This document shows, in pieces, positions 33,158 through 42,803 of a DNA stretch of 43,893 bases. Under the pieces are notes generated by a model. It did no database searches, had not been told where the DNA came from, and saw only the letters and a list, made by a program, of their open reading frames with translations. Each line of letters starts with the position of its first letter. Positions within the stretch are counted from its first letter, which is position 1. The position numbers and the translations under genes were made by a program. Where the stretch lies: positions 1-43,893 of the forward strand of contig SUUI01000015.1 of assembly GCA_015062605.1 (NCBI GenBank), in the 5' to 3' direction. Origin of the DNA: Eggerthellaceae bacterium. GTDB lineage: Bacteria > Actinomycetota > Coriobacteriia > Coriobacteriales > Eggerthellaceae.

Positions 33158-35275
33158 TTATGAACGTCTGCTGGAGCCGTAGGCGGCGTGTTTGCGGTTC
33201 CCGTATGCACTTCCCTTGCGCGCAGTGCGCTTGAGCTCAGCTAAAACATCGGCCTCGGACGTTCCTTCGAACTGCGCGCGGAGCTTGACGAGCTGATCGC
33301 GTAAACGTGCTGCCTGCTCGAAATCCATGCCCGCAGAAGCCTGCGCCATCTCATCCTCCAAAGAACCGATGAGGCGCATGATCTCGGCACGGCTTAAGCT
33401 CGCCAGTTCGGCACTCACCTGCTCGGCCGTGGAATTGCCGACTTCGTCTGTCACGTAGCCGATGATGTCGTTGATAGCCTTCCGGATGGTTTGCGGTTCG
33501 ATGCCGTGCTCTTCATTGAAACGCTTCTGGATCTCACGGCGGCGACGGGTTTCCTCGATTGCCTCGGCCATAGAATCCGTGATCTTATCGCAGTACATGA
33601 TGACCTGACCCGACACGTTGCGGGCGGCGCGGCCGATGGTTTGAATGAGTGAACGACGATTGCGCAGGAAGCCCTCCTTGTCGGCGTCAAGAATCGCCAC
33701 AAGCGAAACTTCGGGCAAATCGAGTCCCTCGCGCAGCAAATTGATGCCGACAAGCACATCGAAGCTCCCCCGACGCAAATCGCTCAGTATCTCAACGCGT
33801 TCGAGCGTTGCGATATCCGAATGCATATAGCGGGCCCTCACACCGCGGTCCAACAGATGATCGGTCAGATTCTCGGCCATCTTCTTCGTCAGCGTCGTAA
33901 TCAAGACGCGTTCGTCTCGTGCCGCGCGTTCCTTTGCCTCGTCGATGATGTCATCGATTTGCGAACGGCTCGAGCGTACGATGATCTCGGGGTCAAGTAA
34001 GCCCGTGGGACGGATGATCTGCTCGACGAGGGCCTGGCTGGCACGTTCCTCGTAATCGCCTGGCGTTGCCGAAACGTAGATGAATTGCGGAACGCGCGCT
34101 TCGAATTCATCGAAACGCAAAGGACGGTTATCGAGACAGCTAGGCAGCCTGAAACCATGCTCCGCCAACGTGACTTTACGAGAGCGGTCACCTTCGTGCA
34201 TGCCGCGAATCTGAGGAACCGTCACATGGCTCTCATCGATGATGCACAAAAAGTCATCTGGGAAATAATCGATGAGCGTATAAGGCGGCTCTCCCGGCGC
34301 ACGTCCGTCTAGATGCCGCGAATAATTCTCGATGCCGGAGCAGAAGCCAAGCGTCTCGAGCATCTCCAAATCGTAGTTCGTGCGCATCTCAAGACGCTGC
34401 GCTTCGAGCAGCTTCCCTTCTGCTTTGAATTGCTGCAAACGATCATTCAGCTCGTCACGGATGGTCAGCACAGCGTGATTGAGCTTTGCTCGTTCGGTCA
34501 CATAATGAGATGCCGGCCAGATCGGCATAACCTGATACGAAGTCAGCTCTTCGCCCGTCACGAGGTCGAACTCGATGATACGCTCGATCTCGTCGCCCCA
34601 CATCTCCACCCTGACTGGATTATCCGCATATGGTGGGAATACATCGAGCGAATCACCGCGCACGCGGAACGTCCCCCGCTTGAGTTCGTAATCGTTACGG
34701 TCGTACTGGATGTCGATCAATTCGTGGATGAGATCATCCCGAGATGTTTCCTTCTCGATGTCGAGAAACACCGCCATGCCTGCATATTCCGCAGGCGAGC
34801 CGATGCCGTAGATGCATGAGACGCTCGCAACGACGATGCAGTCACGCCGTGAAAGCAGCGCAGATGTCGCAGCATGCCTGAGCTTCTCGACTTCTTCGTT
34901 GATGGAAGCATCCTTCTCTATGAACGTATCGGATGACGGCACGTAGGCCTCAGGCTGGTAATAATCGTAGTAGCTGACGAAATAAACGACCGCGTTGTCG
35001 GGAAAGAATTCGCGAAGCTCGCTTGCAAGCTGGGCTGCAAGCGTTTTGTTGGGAGCCATGATCAGCGTCGGTTTCTGGACCGCTTCGATGGTCTTAGCCA
35101 TCGTGAACGTTTTGCCCGATCCAGTCACGCCGAGCAGGGTCTGGTAGCGCAAGCCTTCGCGTACGCCATGGGCCAAGGCATCGATTGCCTGCGGTTGATC
35201 GCCCGCGGGCTCGTAAGGAGACACCACGCGAAACGGCGTGTCCGCCAGCCTGACTTGAGGCAACTTGCCTTCCAT
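33158..35275 (-). CDS. uvrB: Excinuclease ABC subunit B
   Basis: Damage-verifying helicase-like subunit of nucleotide excision repair; works with UvrA and UvrC. The 705-residue protein has Walker [11 protein letters not shown], the damage-probing beta-hairpin [21 protein letters not shown], the DEAD-like [19 protein letters not shown], the helicase motif VI region QTIGRAARN, and a C-terminal UVR domain (about 655-690) that binds UvrA/UvrC. After it comes a short basic tail. The start at 35275 is chosen for GGGAGGGA just upstream; an in-frame extension to 35308 includes that SD. No LexA-like site was recognised upstream. rpoB follows after 163 bp with its own promoter. Confidence 0.97.
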   Translation of the reverse strand: MEGKLPQVRLADTPFRVVSPYEPAGDQPQAIDALAHGVREGLRYQTLLGVTGSGKTFTMAKTIEAVQKPTLIMAPNKTLAAQLASELREFFPDNAVVYFVSYYDYYQPEAYVPSSDTFIEKDASINEEVEKLRHAATSALLSRRDCIVVASVSCIYGIGSPAEYAGMAVFLDIEKETSRDDLIHELIDIQYDRNDYELKRGTFRVRGDSLDVFPPYADNPVRVEMWGDEIERIIEFDLVTGEELTSYQVMPIWPASHYVTERAKLNHAVLTIRDELNDRLQQFKAEGKLLEAQRLEMRTNYDLEMLETLGFCSGIENYSRHLDGRAPGEPPYTLIDYFPDDFLCIIDESHVTVPQIRGMHEGDRSRKVTLAEHGFRLPSCLDNRPLRFDEFEARVPQFIYVSATPGDYEERASQALVEQIIRPTGLLDPEIIVRSSRSQIDDIIDEAKERAARDERVLITTLTKKMAENLTDHLLDRGVRARYMHSDIATLERVEILSDLRRGSFDVLVGINLLREGLDLPEVSLVAILDADKEGFLRNRRSLIQTIGRAARNVSGQVIMYCDKITDSMAEAIEETRRRREIQKRFNEEHGIEPQTIRKAINDIIGYVTDEVGNSTAEQVSAELASLSRAEIMRLIGSLEDEMAQASAGMDFEQAARLRDQLVKLRAQFEGTSEADVLAELKRTARKGSAYGNRKHAAYGSSRRS

Positions 35276-35394
35276 GCAGTCCCTCCCCTTCGTAACGCAA
35301 TTGCCCACATGGTTTTCTTTCAGGGAACCAGTATACCTTCCGAAGAGGGAACGTAGGCGCTCGATGCAAGAAAGAGCGGCGGCATTAGAACAGG

Positions 35395-35437
35395 ACGCAC
35401 CATGCGAACGATAGCGGTGAGCCTTCGCATGGTGCGT
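35395..35437. terminator. 14-bp inverted repeat between the XRE-fusion gene and uvrB
   Basis: ACGCACCATGCGAA (35395-35408) pairs perfectly with 35424-35437 around a 15-nt loop. Four T (35437-35440) overlap and follow the right arm on the plus strand. On the minus strand, the direction of both neighbouring genes, no T-tract follows. Confidence 0.5.
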
Positions 35438-35455
35438 TTTGTGCGAACTGAACGG

Positions 35456-36430
35456 CTAAGCCAGGCAAGCATCGAGCGCATCGGCCAAGAACGCACATGC
35501 GCCTTTGCCCGCTCGCGACTCATAGTAATCAGAAAAGCGTTCATCGTTCAGATACATCTTTGCCAACCCTAGGTGCGCCTGGCGCGAATACGCCCCATCT
35601 GCCCATTGCATGCGAATCCATCTTTCATGCATATGTGCGAGCTTTTGCGCTTCCTCGCCCGAAGCATCGCCCGTCGCCATCGCTTTGACGAGTTGGTCGA
35701 TGATGGCTTCTTCAAGTTCTTCCTTGTTCTGCCATTGCGTATCATCCATAGCGAGAACCTTCCTGTTCGCAGCATCGATAGCTTCATCACCGTACTTGGC
35801 GCGCGCTTCTTCGCCATAGAGCTTCTCGTTCTCCTGCACAGCTTTACCTGCGCGCGTTCTCAGCAAACCATGGCGATTGCAATATGCGTAGAAGTCGCAT
35901 GGGCCATGAATGCCGAATCGGGCTTCTGCCGAGCCTTCGGGGTACAGCTTTTTTATCTGCACCTCGTCATCGCACACGCATGCGATGAAGCTGATGTAGT
36001 GCTCTTTCGTCATCGGATGATCGATGCTGACGTAGTATTCGTCATCGATGCGATCCGTATGGATCACATGCTGGTCATCGAAGGATTCCGCCTCAAGCGG
36101 AATCATCTGAATACCACAGCAGCTCGCAGCATTCGCACCGAGCGACCAAACAACGTTTCCGCAGATGGGGCAAACATGGAAAATGCTCTTGCGCACATTG
36201 CCGGAACGGTTCTCGTTACGCGCGACCTCACCTGTGATCAGCTCGGCAACCGACACGCAAAATGCTTGAGCAAGCGGTTCTATAAGGCTGATATCAGGCA
36301 GACCACGACCCGTCTCCCACTTCGAGACAGCCTTCGCAGTCACACCGATTTGCGCGGCAAGCTGCTCCTGGGTCATCGCGTGGGCAGTACGCAAGTCCTT
36401 TATTGTTTCGGGGGAAATATACCCGCTCAT
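35456..36430 (-). CDS. XRE regulator fused to desulfoferrodoxin-like and TipAS domains
   Basis: A 324-residue three-part protein. Residues 6-62 are an XRE/Cro helix-turn-helix (TQEQLAAQIGVTAKAVSKWETGRGLPD). Residues about 83-190 look like desulfoferrodoxin. A CxxC...CC rubredoxin-like knot (Cys87, Cys90, Cys104, Cys105) is followed by a superoxide-reductase-like module in which His121, His138 (DHPM), His144 (EHYI), Cys184 and His187 (CNRHG) match the SOR iron ligands. Residues about 203-322 match TipAS, the drug-binding domain of TipA (YGEEARAKYGDEAI...HMHERWI...GLAKMYLNDERFSDYY...FLADAL). It probably senses redox state or superoxide and perhaps a cationic or thiopeptide ligand (inference). 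The SD GAGGAGGAG is strong. Only the HTH role is well supported. Confidence 0.88.
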   Translation of the reverse strand: MSGYISPETIKDLRTAHAMTQEQLAAQIGVTAKAVSKWETGRGLPDISLIEPLAQAFCVSVAELITGEVARNENRSGNVRKSIFHVCPICGNVVWSLGANAASCCGIQMIPLEAESFDDQHVIHTDRIDDEYYVSIDHPMTKEHYISFIACVCDDEVQIKKLYPEGSAEARFGIHGPCDFYAYCNRHGLLRTRAGKAVQENEKLYGEEARAKYGDEAIDAANRKVLAMDDTQWQNKEELEEAIIDQLVKAMATGDASGEEAQKLAHMHERWIRMQWADGAYSRQAHLGLAKMYLNDERFSDYYESRAGKGACAFLADALDACLA

Positions 36431-36546
36431 CGTCTCCTCCTCATAGATGTGCGACTTACACGAATCGCAGGGGTTCGGTTACATGCCAAAACGTATTTTG
36501 AAGAGGAATCCCCCGACACGCAACCTACGCTTCGTAGATACGGGCA

Positions 36547-37101
36547 CTAGGGGCGCACGAGTTCGTACCACATGGCATCCTGATCGGGTTCGTCTGGGCA
36601 ATCGGAGGGCCATGCGGCTGTATGCGTGTACACGAAACCGCACTTCTCGATTACGCGTCGCGATGCATCATTGAAAAGGTAATGGCTCGTCGTAATGAGC
36701 CGCACGTCCGTCCTCTTCCATGCCCAATCGATGACCGCTTGCGCAGCTTCGGTCGTGTAACCACGATTCCAATATGGCTCTGCAAGCCAATAACCGAGCA
36801 GGAGCGCATCGGGCTCGTTTTGGCGCGATGGATCGGGAATTAAGCCGATAGACCCGATAACAGGACCTTGAGAGGCATCTGGGCCATCGAGTTTTTCGCA
36901 AACTGCCCATACGCATCCCAGCGGAACGATTTCCTCGATATATGCGAGCGAATCCTCAATGCATGTATGGGGCGGCCAACCCGCATTGGTGCCTAAAACG
37001 GGATTGCTACATGCTTGGAAAACGTCGGGGGCATCCGTGCGTTCGAACGCGCGGAGCACAAGACGCTTGGTACGTATTTCCTCAACCGAAGGCATCGTCA
37101 T
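36547..37101 (-). CDS. RimJ/RimL-type GNAT acetyltransferase
   Basis: A 184-residue N-acetyltransferase of the RimJ/RimL type. It has IRTKRLVLRAFERTDAPDVF at the N-terminus, GSIGLIPDPS, then LLLGYWLAEPYWNRGYTTEAAQAVIDWAW, which is the acetyl-CoA binding segment, and NDASRRVIEKCGF. The substrate is probably a protein alpha-amino group or a small amine; it cannot be decided. Starts at 37101 and 37095 are both possible and neither has a clear SD. It begins 25 bp after the aconitase stop, so it is probably the third gene of the icd-acn operon. Confidence 0.85.
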   Translation of the reverse strand: MTMPSVEEIRTKRLVLRAFERTDAPDVFQACSNPVLGTNAGWPPHTCIEDSLAYIEEIVPLGCVWAVCEKLDGPDASQGPVIGSIGLIPDPSRQNEPDALLLGYWLAEPYWNRGYTTEAAQAVIDWAWKRTDVRLITTSHYLFNDASRRVIEKCGFVYTHTAAWPSDCPDEPDQDAMWYELVRP

Positions 37102-37126
37102 CGATCGTTCGCGAGAACGCGGAGCC

Positions 37127-39946
37127 CTAGCGGTTCTCCAGAACGTACTGAAGAATGCCGCCACTCGTGAAGTAGTGACCCTCCGTAGGTGTGTCGATAC
37201 GAACGATCGCCTCGAAGCTGCGAGTTACCCCATCAGAGTCTTTGGCATGTACGCATACGGTCGACGGCTTAGGCAAACCATCCGCGCAATCGATTGGATC
37301 GATCGAGAAACGTTCGTGTCCGGTAAGCCCGAGCGTTTCCGCATTCTGTCCATCGAGAAATTGGAGGGGCAAGATGCCCATCCCAATGAGGTTGGAGCGA
37401 TGAATACGCTCGAAACTCTCAGCTATGACCGCGCGGACGCCAAGGAGCATCGGCCCCTTCCCCGCCCAGTCGCGCGATGAGCCGCTGCCATAGAGTTTGC
37501 CTGCCACGATAATGCTATCGATTCCCGCATCCTTATAAGCCATCGCCGCATCGAAGATCGTCTCAATCTGGCCGGTCAGATGATTGCGCGTGAAGCCACC
37601 TACGCGACCTTCGGCCAGCTCATTGCGCAGTTTAACGTTCGCGAACGTGCCGCGCATCATAACCTCGTGATTGCCTCTACGTGAGCCATAGCTATTGAAA
37701 TCTGCAGGTGCCACACCGTGCGACTCCAAATAACGCGCTGCAGGAGAATCAAGCGCAATGGAACCTGCTGGAGAGATATGGTCGGTCGTGATGAAATCAC
37801 CGAACTTGCCGAGTACGCATGCGTCTTCAAGGCTCCAGGAAGCCTCGCTCGCATCTGCACGTTCATCTTCGCTATCCGCGTTTGAACGAGCGACGAGCTC
37901 ATCGAAATATGGTGCGCAACGCACGTAGGTCGAAGCGTCGTCCCATGAATACAAATCGCCGCCTATAACATCGATGGCACGCCAAGATTCGCTTCCTTCG
38001 TAGGTGCCGCACGCTCCTTCCTCGTAAAGGACGTTCGTTGCGAATTCATTCATCAATTCATCGATTTTTGCAGCGCTCGGCGCAAGATCGCGCAGATACA
38101 CCGGCTCACCGTCGTTTGATACGCCCAAGGCGTCCTTCGTCAAATCGATATCCATCGTGCCCGCCAACGCATAAGCGACCACGAGCGCGGGAGCCATCAG
38201 ATAATTCTGCGCGACATCGGGCGAGATGCGCCCATCGAAGTTGCGATTGCCCGAAAGAACGCTCGTAAGCTCAATCGAGTCGGCGATGGCATGCATAGGC
38301 TCGCACAAAGGACCGGAGTTTCCAATACAGCTCATGCATCCAAAACCGCAGTTATAGAAGCCTTCCTTTTGCAAGCTTTCCAACAAGCCGGCATGGGCGA
38401 GCAGCAATTCCGTCGCCTTGCTGCCTGGTGCGAAAATCGTCTTCACCCATGGTTTGGGAGTAAGACCGGCTTCCGCAGCGTTCTTGGCTAGAAGTCCTGC
38501 AGCTAACATCATGGCGGGATCGGTTGCCGTCGTGCAGCTCGTAATCGCTGCGATGGCAATAGCGCCGTGAGAAATCTCGAAATCACCCTGCTCAAGCGCA
38601 ACCGTCACGCACTCCGAAGCATCGAGTTCGCGCTTTTCGCACAGGCTCTTGAAGCTTTTTTGCGCGCAGGAAAGCGCGATGCGGTCATGCGGGCGCGAAG
38701 GTCCTGCGATGGATGGCTCGATTGCACCCAGGTCGATCTCGACGATGCGCGCGTAGACGCAATCATCTTCGGCAGCTATTTGATCTCCCGCCAAAACGCC
38801 ACCGTGCTCGCCCCAGCAACCCTGCACCTTCGCATATGCCTCGATTAAGGCAAGTTGCTCGCTTTCGCGACCGGTCAGCCGCAGATAATCGATTGTGCGA
38901 TCGTCCACGGGGAACAACGTGCACGTGCATCCATATTCAGGCGTCATATTGGCGATGCAAGCGCGCTGCGTGGCGGAAAGCGAAGCGATTCCCTCCCCAA
39001 AGCACTCGACGAAGCATCCGACAACGCCCTCGGCACGCAATGTTTCCGCAAACGTCAAAGCGACATCCATGCCCATTACTCCGGGTTTGAGCTCTCCGAC
39101 AAGGCGTACACCCACCACTTGCGGAACAAGCGTGGTAATCGGCTGTCCAAGGGCTGCAGCCTCCGCTTCGATACCGCCAACGCCCCAGCCGAGTACGCCG
39201 ATGCCATTCGCAGTGGGCGTATGGCTATCGGTTCCTACCAATGTGTCGAAATACGCAAGCGCCTCATCACAAGCCTCGGATTCGTTCGTCATGACAACAT
39301 GCGCGAACTGCTCGATATTGAGCTGATGGCAGATGCCCGATCCTGGAGGAACGATGCGCACGTTATCGAACGATTCCTGCGACCATTTCAGGAAGCCGTA
39401 GCGCTCTGCGTTGCGTTCCGACTCTAAAACCATGTTGGCCTTAAGCGCTTCGGCGCAACCTGCCACGTCGGCAATGACGGAATGATCGATAACAAGATCG
39501 CAGGGAACGAGCGGATTAATGGTTGCGGGGTCGCCACCCATTTCGACGCACGCTTTGCGCATAGCCGCAAAATCCACGAACACCGGAACGCCGGTGAAGT
39601 CTTGGAACAGAACGCGCGCAGGTGCGAATTCGACTTCCTGCCCCGTTTGGCCAGCAAGACCTGCTTCGACGATACGGTCTGCAAGCATTCGGGCCGCATT
39701 TTCATCAGCGGCTGTGCGTAACACGTTCTCAAGCAAAACCTTGAGCGCGCGAGGCAAATGCTTTACGCCATCGATTTGATCGATTGCGCAATAACGATAG
39801 TTCCGCCCCCTCACGGTAAGCGTCTTTTGGAATGAAGCGTTTCCACTCAAGATGGCGTCCTTTCCTTCGGATGCGTGGAGTTCTCCATACGCACAATCAA
39901 ACTCATGCTCGCGCACGTCAAGCTCCTCTTCGCTTAACGCGTCCAT
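37127..39946 (-). CDS. acnA: Aconitate hydratase A
   Basis: Interconverts citrate and isocitrate through an active-site [4Fe-4S] cluster. The 939-residue protein has the cluster cysteines in AITSCTTATDPAM and GFGCMSCIGNSGP, the substrate region VGTDSHTPTANGIGVLGWGVGG, and the swivelling C-terminal domain with GKFGDFITTDHISPAG and YGSGSSRDWAGKGP. The conserved domain begins near YRYCAIDQI (residue 50), so about 45 N-terminal residues are extra. The ATG at 39946 has a weak SD; a GTG at 39916 has GAGGAG upstream and may be the true start. The gene lies 28 bp after isocitrate dehydrogenase, giving the oxidative branch from citrate to 2-oxoglutarate. No citrate synthase gene is in the window. Confidence 0.96.
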   Translation of the reverse strand: MDALSEEELDVREHEFDCAYGELHASEGKDAILSGNASFQKTLTVRGRNYRYCAIDQIDGVKHLPRALKVLLENVLRTAADENAARMLADRIVEAGLAGQTGQEVEFAPARVLFQDFTGVPVFVDFAAMRKACVEMGGDPATINPLVPCDLVIDHSVIADVAGCAEALKANMVLESERNAERYGFLKWSQESFDNVRIVPPGSGICHQLNIEQFAHVVMTNESEACDEALAYFDTLVGTDSHTPTANGIGVLGWGVGGIEAEAAALGQPITTLVPQVVGVRLVGELKPGVMGMDVALTFAETLRAEGVVGCFVECFGEGIASLSATQRACIANMTPEYGCTCTLFPVDDRTIDYLRLTGRESEQLALIEAYAKVQGCWGEHGGVLAGDQIAAEDDCVYARIVEIDLGAIEPSIAGPSRPHDRIALSCAQKSFKSLCEKRELDASECVTVALEQGDFEISHGAIAIAAITSCTTATDPAMMLAAGLLAKNAAEAGLTPKPWVKTIFAPGSKATELLLAHAGLLESLQKEGFYNCGFGCMSCIGNSGPLCEPMHAIADSIELTSVLSGNRNFDGRISPDVAQNYLMAPALVVAYALAGTMDIDLTKDALGVSNDGEPVYLRDLAPSAAKIDELMNEFATNVLYEEGACGTYEGSESWRAIDVIGGDLYSWDDASTYVRCAPYFDELVARSNADSEDERADASEASWSLEDACVLGKFGDFITTDHISPAGSIALDSPAARYLESHGVAPADFNSYGSRRGNHEVMMRGTFANVKLRNELAEGRVGGFTRNHLTGQIETIFDAAMAYKDAGIDSIIVAGKLYGSGSSRDWAGKGPMLLGVRAVIAESFERIHRSNLIGMGILPLQFLDGQNAETLGLTGHERFSIDPIDCADGLPKPSTVCVHAKDSDGVTRSFEAIVRIDTPTEGHYFTSGGILQYVLENR

Positions 39947-39974
39947 TCACTCGATTGAAAGTGGCGACTTGCGT

Positions 39975-41063
39975 TTACTTCGTCATGCAGTCGATTAGCG
40001 CCTGGGTGAACTCGGTACAAGAAGCAGCCGGCTTGTCGGAGGCCGTTGCACGGCGGATATCCTGCGTCACATGCTCACCGCGTGCGTACACCTCAGCAAC
40101 CGCATCACGGATGCGTTTTGCGCATTCGCGCTCGCCGATATGCTCGAGCATCATAGCAGCAGAGATGATCTGAGCAGTCGGATTCGCCGTGTTCTTGCCC
40201 GCATGCTTCGGAGCAGAACCGTGAACGGGCTCGAAAATGGCGCATTCATCGCCGATGTTCGCACCGGGGGCGATACCCAATCCGCCAATGAGGCCGGCAG
40301 CCAAGTCGCTTGCGATGTCGCCATACAGATTCGGGAAAACGACTACATCGAATTGGCTTGGATCCTTAACAAGGTTCATGCAGAACGCATCGATGATGCG
40401 GTCCTCGAACTCAACACGGCCTTCATAGCGCTGGGCAACCTCGCGTGCAACCTGCAAGAACAGTCCATCGGAATACTTCATGATGTTCGCCTTGTGGGCT
40501 GCCGTCACCTTCGCACGGCCGTTTGCCAGTGCATATTCGAAGCCGAAGCGAAGTATGCGCTCACTCGCCGTCACGCTGATCGGCTTGATGGAAATGCCCG
40601 AATCGGGACGGATGATGCCCGCGCCGGTTTCCTTGCACAACTCGATGAGCCGCGCAGCTTCTGCGCTTCCCTTCTCGAACTCGATACCCGCATAGAGGTC
40701 CTCGGAATTCTCACGCACGATAACAAGATCGACGTTCTCGTATCGCCCGCCTGCACCGGGCAGGGAGACGACCGGCCTGAGGCAAACATATAAATCGAGT
40801 TCCTTGCGCAGGGCAACATTCACGCTACGGAATCCCGTACCGACTGGCGTTGTGATGGGGCCCTTGATGGCAACCTTATTGCGGCGGACAGCCTCGAGCG
40901 TTTGCTCGGGAAGCGGGGTCCCGTATGTCTCCAAGCAAGCCTCACCTGCCGGTACTTCTTCCCAAACGATATCAGCGCCGCTCGCTTCAACGACGCGCTT
41001 GGTTGCTGCAGAGGTTTCGAGTCCGATGCCATCACCGGGGATCAACGTGATTGTGTGTTGCAT
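39975..41063 (-). CDS. icd: Isocitrate dehydrogenase (IDH/IMDH family; cofactor unclear)
   Basis: Oxidatively decarboxylates isocitrate to 2-oxoglutarate. The 362-residue protein has ITLIPGDGIGLE, the substrate motif FRSVNVALRKELDLYVCLRP (Ser80, Asn82), RENSEDLYAGIE, and the metal-binding NLYGDIASDLAAGL. RENSEDLYAGIE resembles the eukaryotic-type NAD-IDH subfamily. The cofactor loop HGSAPKHAGKNTANP mixes types: Lys286 matches E. coli NADP-IDH Lys344, while Ala293 matches the NAD-type residue. The gene order with aconitase argues against isopropylmalate dehydrogenase. The start at 41063 follows AAAGGTC. It is the first gene of the icd-acnA-GNAT operon. Confidence 0.9.
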   Translation of the reverse strand: MQHTITLIPGDGIGLETSAATKRVVEASGADIVWEEVPAGEACLETYGTPLPEQTLEAVRRNKVAIKGPITTPVGTGFRSVNVALRKELDLYVCLRPVVSLPGAGGRYENVDLVIVRENSEDLYAGIEFEKGSAEAARLIELCKETGAGIIRPDSGISIKPISVTASERILRFGFEYALANGRAKVTAAHKANIMKYSDGLFLQVAREVAQRYEGRVEFEDRIIDAFCMNLVKDPSQFDVVVFPNLYGDIASDLAAGLIGGLGIAPGANIGDECAIFEPVHGSAPKHAGKNTANPTAQIISAAMMLEHIGERECAKRIRDAVAEVYARGEHVTQDIRRATASDKPAASCTEFTQALIDCMTK

Positions 41064-41212
41064 AGATACGACCTTTCAGTTACTTGTGATTCGATTATCA
41101 GAGGCACCCTTCACCTCTGCATAAACGCGTGCGCACATGATGATTCACATGGTGCACCCGTTGATCGTGACCATTATCGAAGCCTGATGTTTCGAAAAGA
41201 ATACAACCTCGC

Positions 41213-41800
41213 TTACTGGAGGTTAGCGATGATCGCTTGCGCCTTGCGACCTAAAGCGCCCTTCCCGTTTTCAGCATCGAATGCCATACGGGCAAGCAAC
41301 TGCTCCTTGACAGGAGCGCTAATCTTCCCCGCTGAGAAATTCATAACCGCATTAAGCATATCCTGGAATTCCAAATCGCCATGGTAGCACTGGATCGCCT
41401 CATCGATGTATGGCCACACCTTCTCCGAACGCTTTTGCGTCGTTGCTCCGAGTGCGCATAAAAAGCGCATAGCAGCCAGACGGACCGTGCCGCTATCTTC
41501 GTCGAACAGAGCCGATTCGGCACCTACAATCGCCTTGTCGCACAAGCGCGAATCAAGCGGGACAAGCTGGGTGAGCGCATCGAGGCACTCCCAGCGTGTC
41601 TGGGCCTCAGGCCGATGCAACGCATCAACGAACGATGCGCCATAGGGAAGCACCGATTCAGGATCTTCTTTCGCCTGGCGTGCGAAGACGGAAGCTGCGC
41701 TTTGACGCGCACGGCGAGACGCGCCTTCGAGGTCCTCCGCGAGAGCTGCAAAATCCTTGGCCAGCACTTCGCCTTGAGCGGACAATTCGGAATTGCTCAT
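41213..41800 (-). CDS. HEAT-repeat-like protein of unknown function
   Basis: A 195-residue, all-helical, soluble protein. Helical pairs resembling HEAT repeats are visible: ASRRARQSAASVFARQAKEDPESVLPYG, EAQTRWECLDALTQLVP, and GTVRLAAMRFLCALGATTQ, each with the Arg-x-x-Ala/Trp-hydrophobic spacing of the repeat. Such folds usually act as protein-binding scaffolds. No catalytic motif is seen and I do not recognise a named family. The SD AGGT before 41800 is weak. Neighbours on the same strand (the DUF1836 gene upstream, icd downstream) are 118 and 149 bp away. Confidence 0.7.
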   Translation of the reverse strand: MSNSELSAQGEVLAKDFAALAEDLEGASRRARQSAASVFARQAKEDPESVLPYGASFVDALHRPEAQTRWECLDALTQLVPLDSRLCDKAIVGAESALFDEDSGTVRLAAMRFLCALGATTQKRSEKVWPYIDEAIQCYHGDLEFQDMLNAVMNFSAGKISAPVKEQLLARMAFDAENGKGALGRKAQAIIANLQ

Positions 41801-41918
41801 TTGAACCTACATTCTCATCAAATCATAAACAGACTAATCCAGTTGGTATTCTACCATCTATCAAATGCAAGCGTGAAGACAATGAAGGCTTTTCAAACGA
41901 GTTTAGTAGCACCTCGGG

Positions 41919-42527
41919 TCATTCGTTCGAGGTGCTCCCAGAATACAATTCGCAAGCCTCGGCAGTTAGCTTCTGGGCAAGAAGAACACCATAGCCGCCA
42001 ATAATCGATGTTGCGAGAATCAAGTCATCCATGTCATCGATCTCAGGATATCCATCCAAGCGCTCTTCCCCTCGTAAAGCAGCGACGGATTTCTTAACCT
42101 CCGCGCAGAAATACTTCGCAGAGCTGCGCCGTAGCGAGGAAAAGCGCCCATAAATGCTGCGCAACCTGTCCTCGGGAAGATCCGCCGGAAGCGCTTGGGC
42201 GATTTCAGCGATGCTAAGGGACTGTTTCAGCAAGCAGATGATAATGAGATGAGCAAGATGCACGCGGTAGTAGCGCTTTTTAACAGATGGGGGCACAACA
42301 CCCGCCTGAACGTAATTGTTGATCATAGCCTTCGTGGCAAGGGGAGTTCCTTTGATGTCAGGCGCAAGGTAATCGAAATAGCCATCGAGAAGCGAAATCA
42401 CCTGGTCCATGTACAGCCCGATATCGGGAATGTCTTCCCAAGCGGGAAGGTCATATTCGAGAAGGTATCGTTCCCAAACCTTCATTTTCTCATCGATATA
42501 CGTCGACTCGTTCGGTAACCGTTCCAT
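41919..42527 (-). CDS. DUF1836 family putative transcriptional regulator
   Basis: A 202-residue protein of the DUF1836 family, which has a MerR-like winged helix-turn-helix region. The family signature is clear: LPAWEDIPDIGLYMDQVISLLDGYF, then KAMINNYVQAGVVPPSVKKRYYRVHLAHLIIICLLKQSLSIAEIAQAL (residues about 64-112). The function is not established; DNA binding is inferred. The start at 42527 has AGGGAGGA. It is divergent from the DegV gene across a 276-bp AT-rich region. On its strand TTGACA (42648-42643) and TATACT (42622-42617) are seen, but the 20-bp spacing is too long for a normal promoter. Confidence 0.83.
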   Translation of the reverse strand: MERLPNESTYIDEKMKVWERYLLEYDLPAWEDIPDIGLYMDQVISLLDGYFDYLAPDIKGTPLATKAMINNYVQAGVVPPSVKKRYYRVHLAHLIIICLLKQSLSIAEIAQALPADLPEDRLRSIYGRFSSLRRSSAKYFCAEVKKSVAALRGEERLDGYPEIDDMDDLILATSIIGGYGVLLAQKLTAEACELYSGSTSNE

Positions 42528-42700
42528 ACGAATCCTCCCTAACGGACTCGTCCCAACGCGAATGCATGCCGATGCCTGGTCGGCTGGATGAGAGCCCGAT
42601 TCTTCTTTGGGAACAAAGTATACGACTATTATGAACGATTATTGTCAAAATGATATAAAAAATCATTACGGATATTACGTGTCGTGGTTACGCCATGATA

Positions 42701-42730
42701 TTGATATGCAAGTAATTGTTTTGGTATAAT
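42701..42730 (+). promoter_or_regulatory. Promoter of the DegV gene (extended -10)
   Basis: TTGATA (42701-42706) and TATAAT (42725-42730) are separated by 18 bp. A TG at 42722-42723 makes an extended -10 (TGGTATAAT). The surrounding 276-bp intergenic region is AT-rich and holds the promoters of both divergent genes. Confidence 0.8.
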
Positions 42731-42803
42731 TTATATAACTATGCGGTATGCGTTTCGAGATATGCCAATGACGTTTCTCTACCCGCTCAGTAAGGAGAAT
42801 GCA

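Noticed and set aside
41093-41119. CAGAGG/CCTCTG inverted repeat upstream of icd as an operator
   Set aside because: The arms are only 6 bp with a 9-nt loop and can arise by chance in a window of this size.
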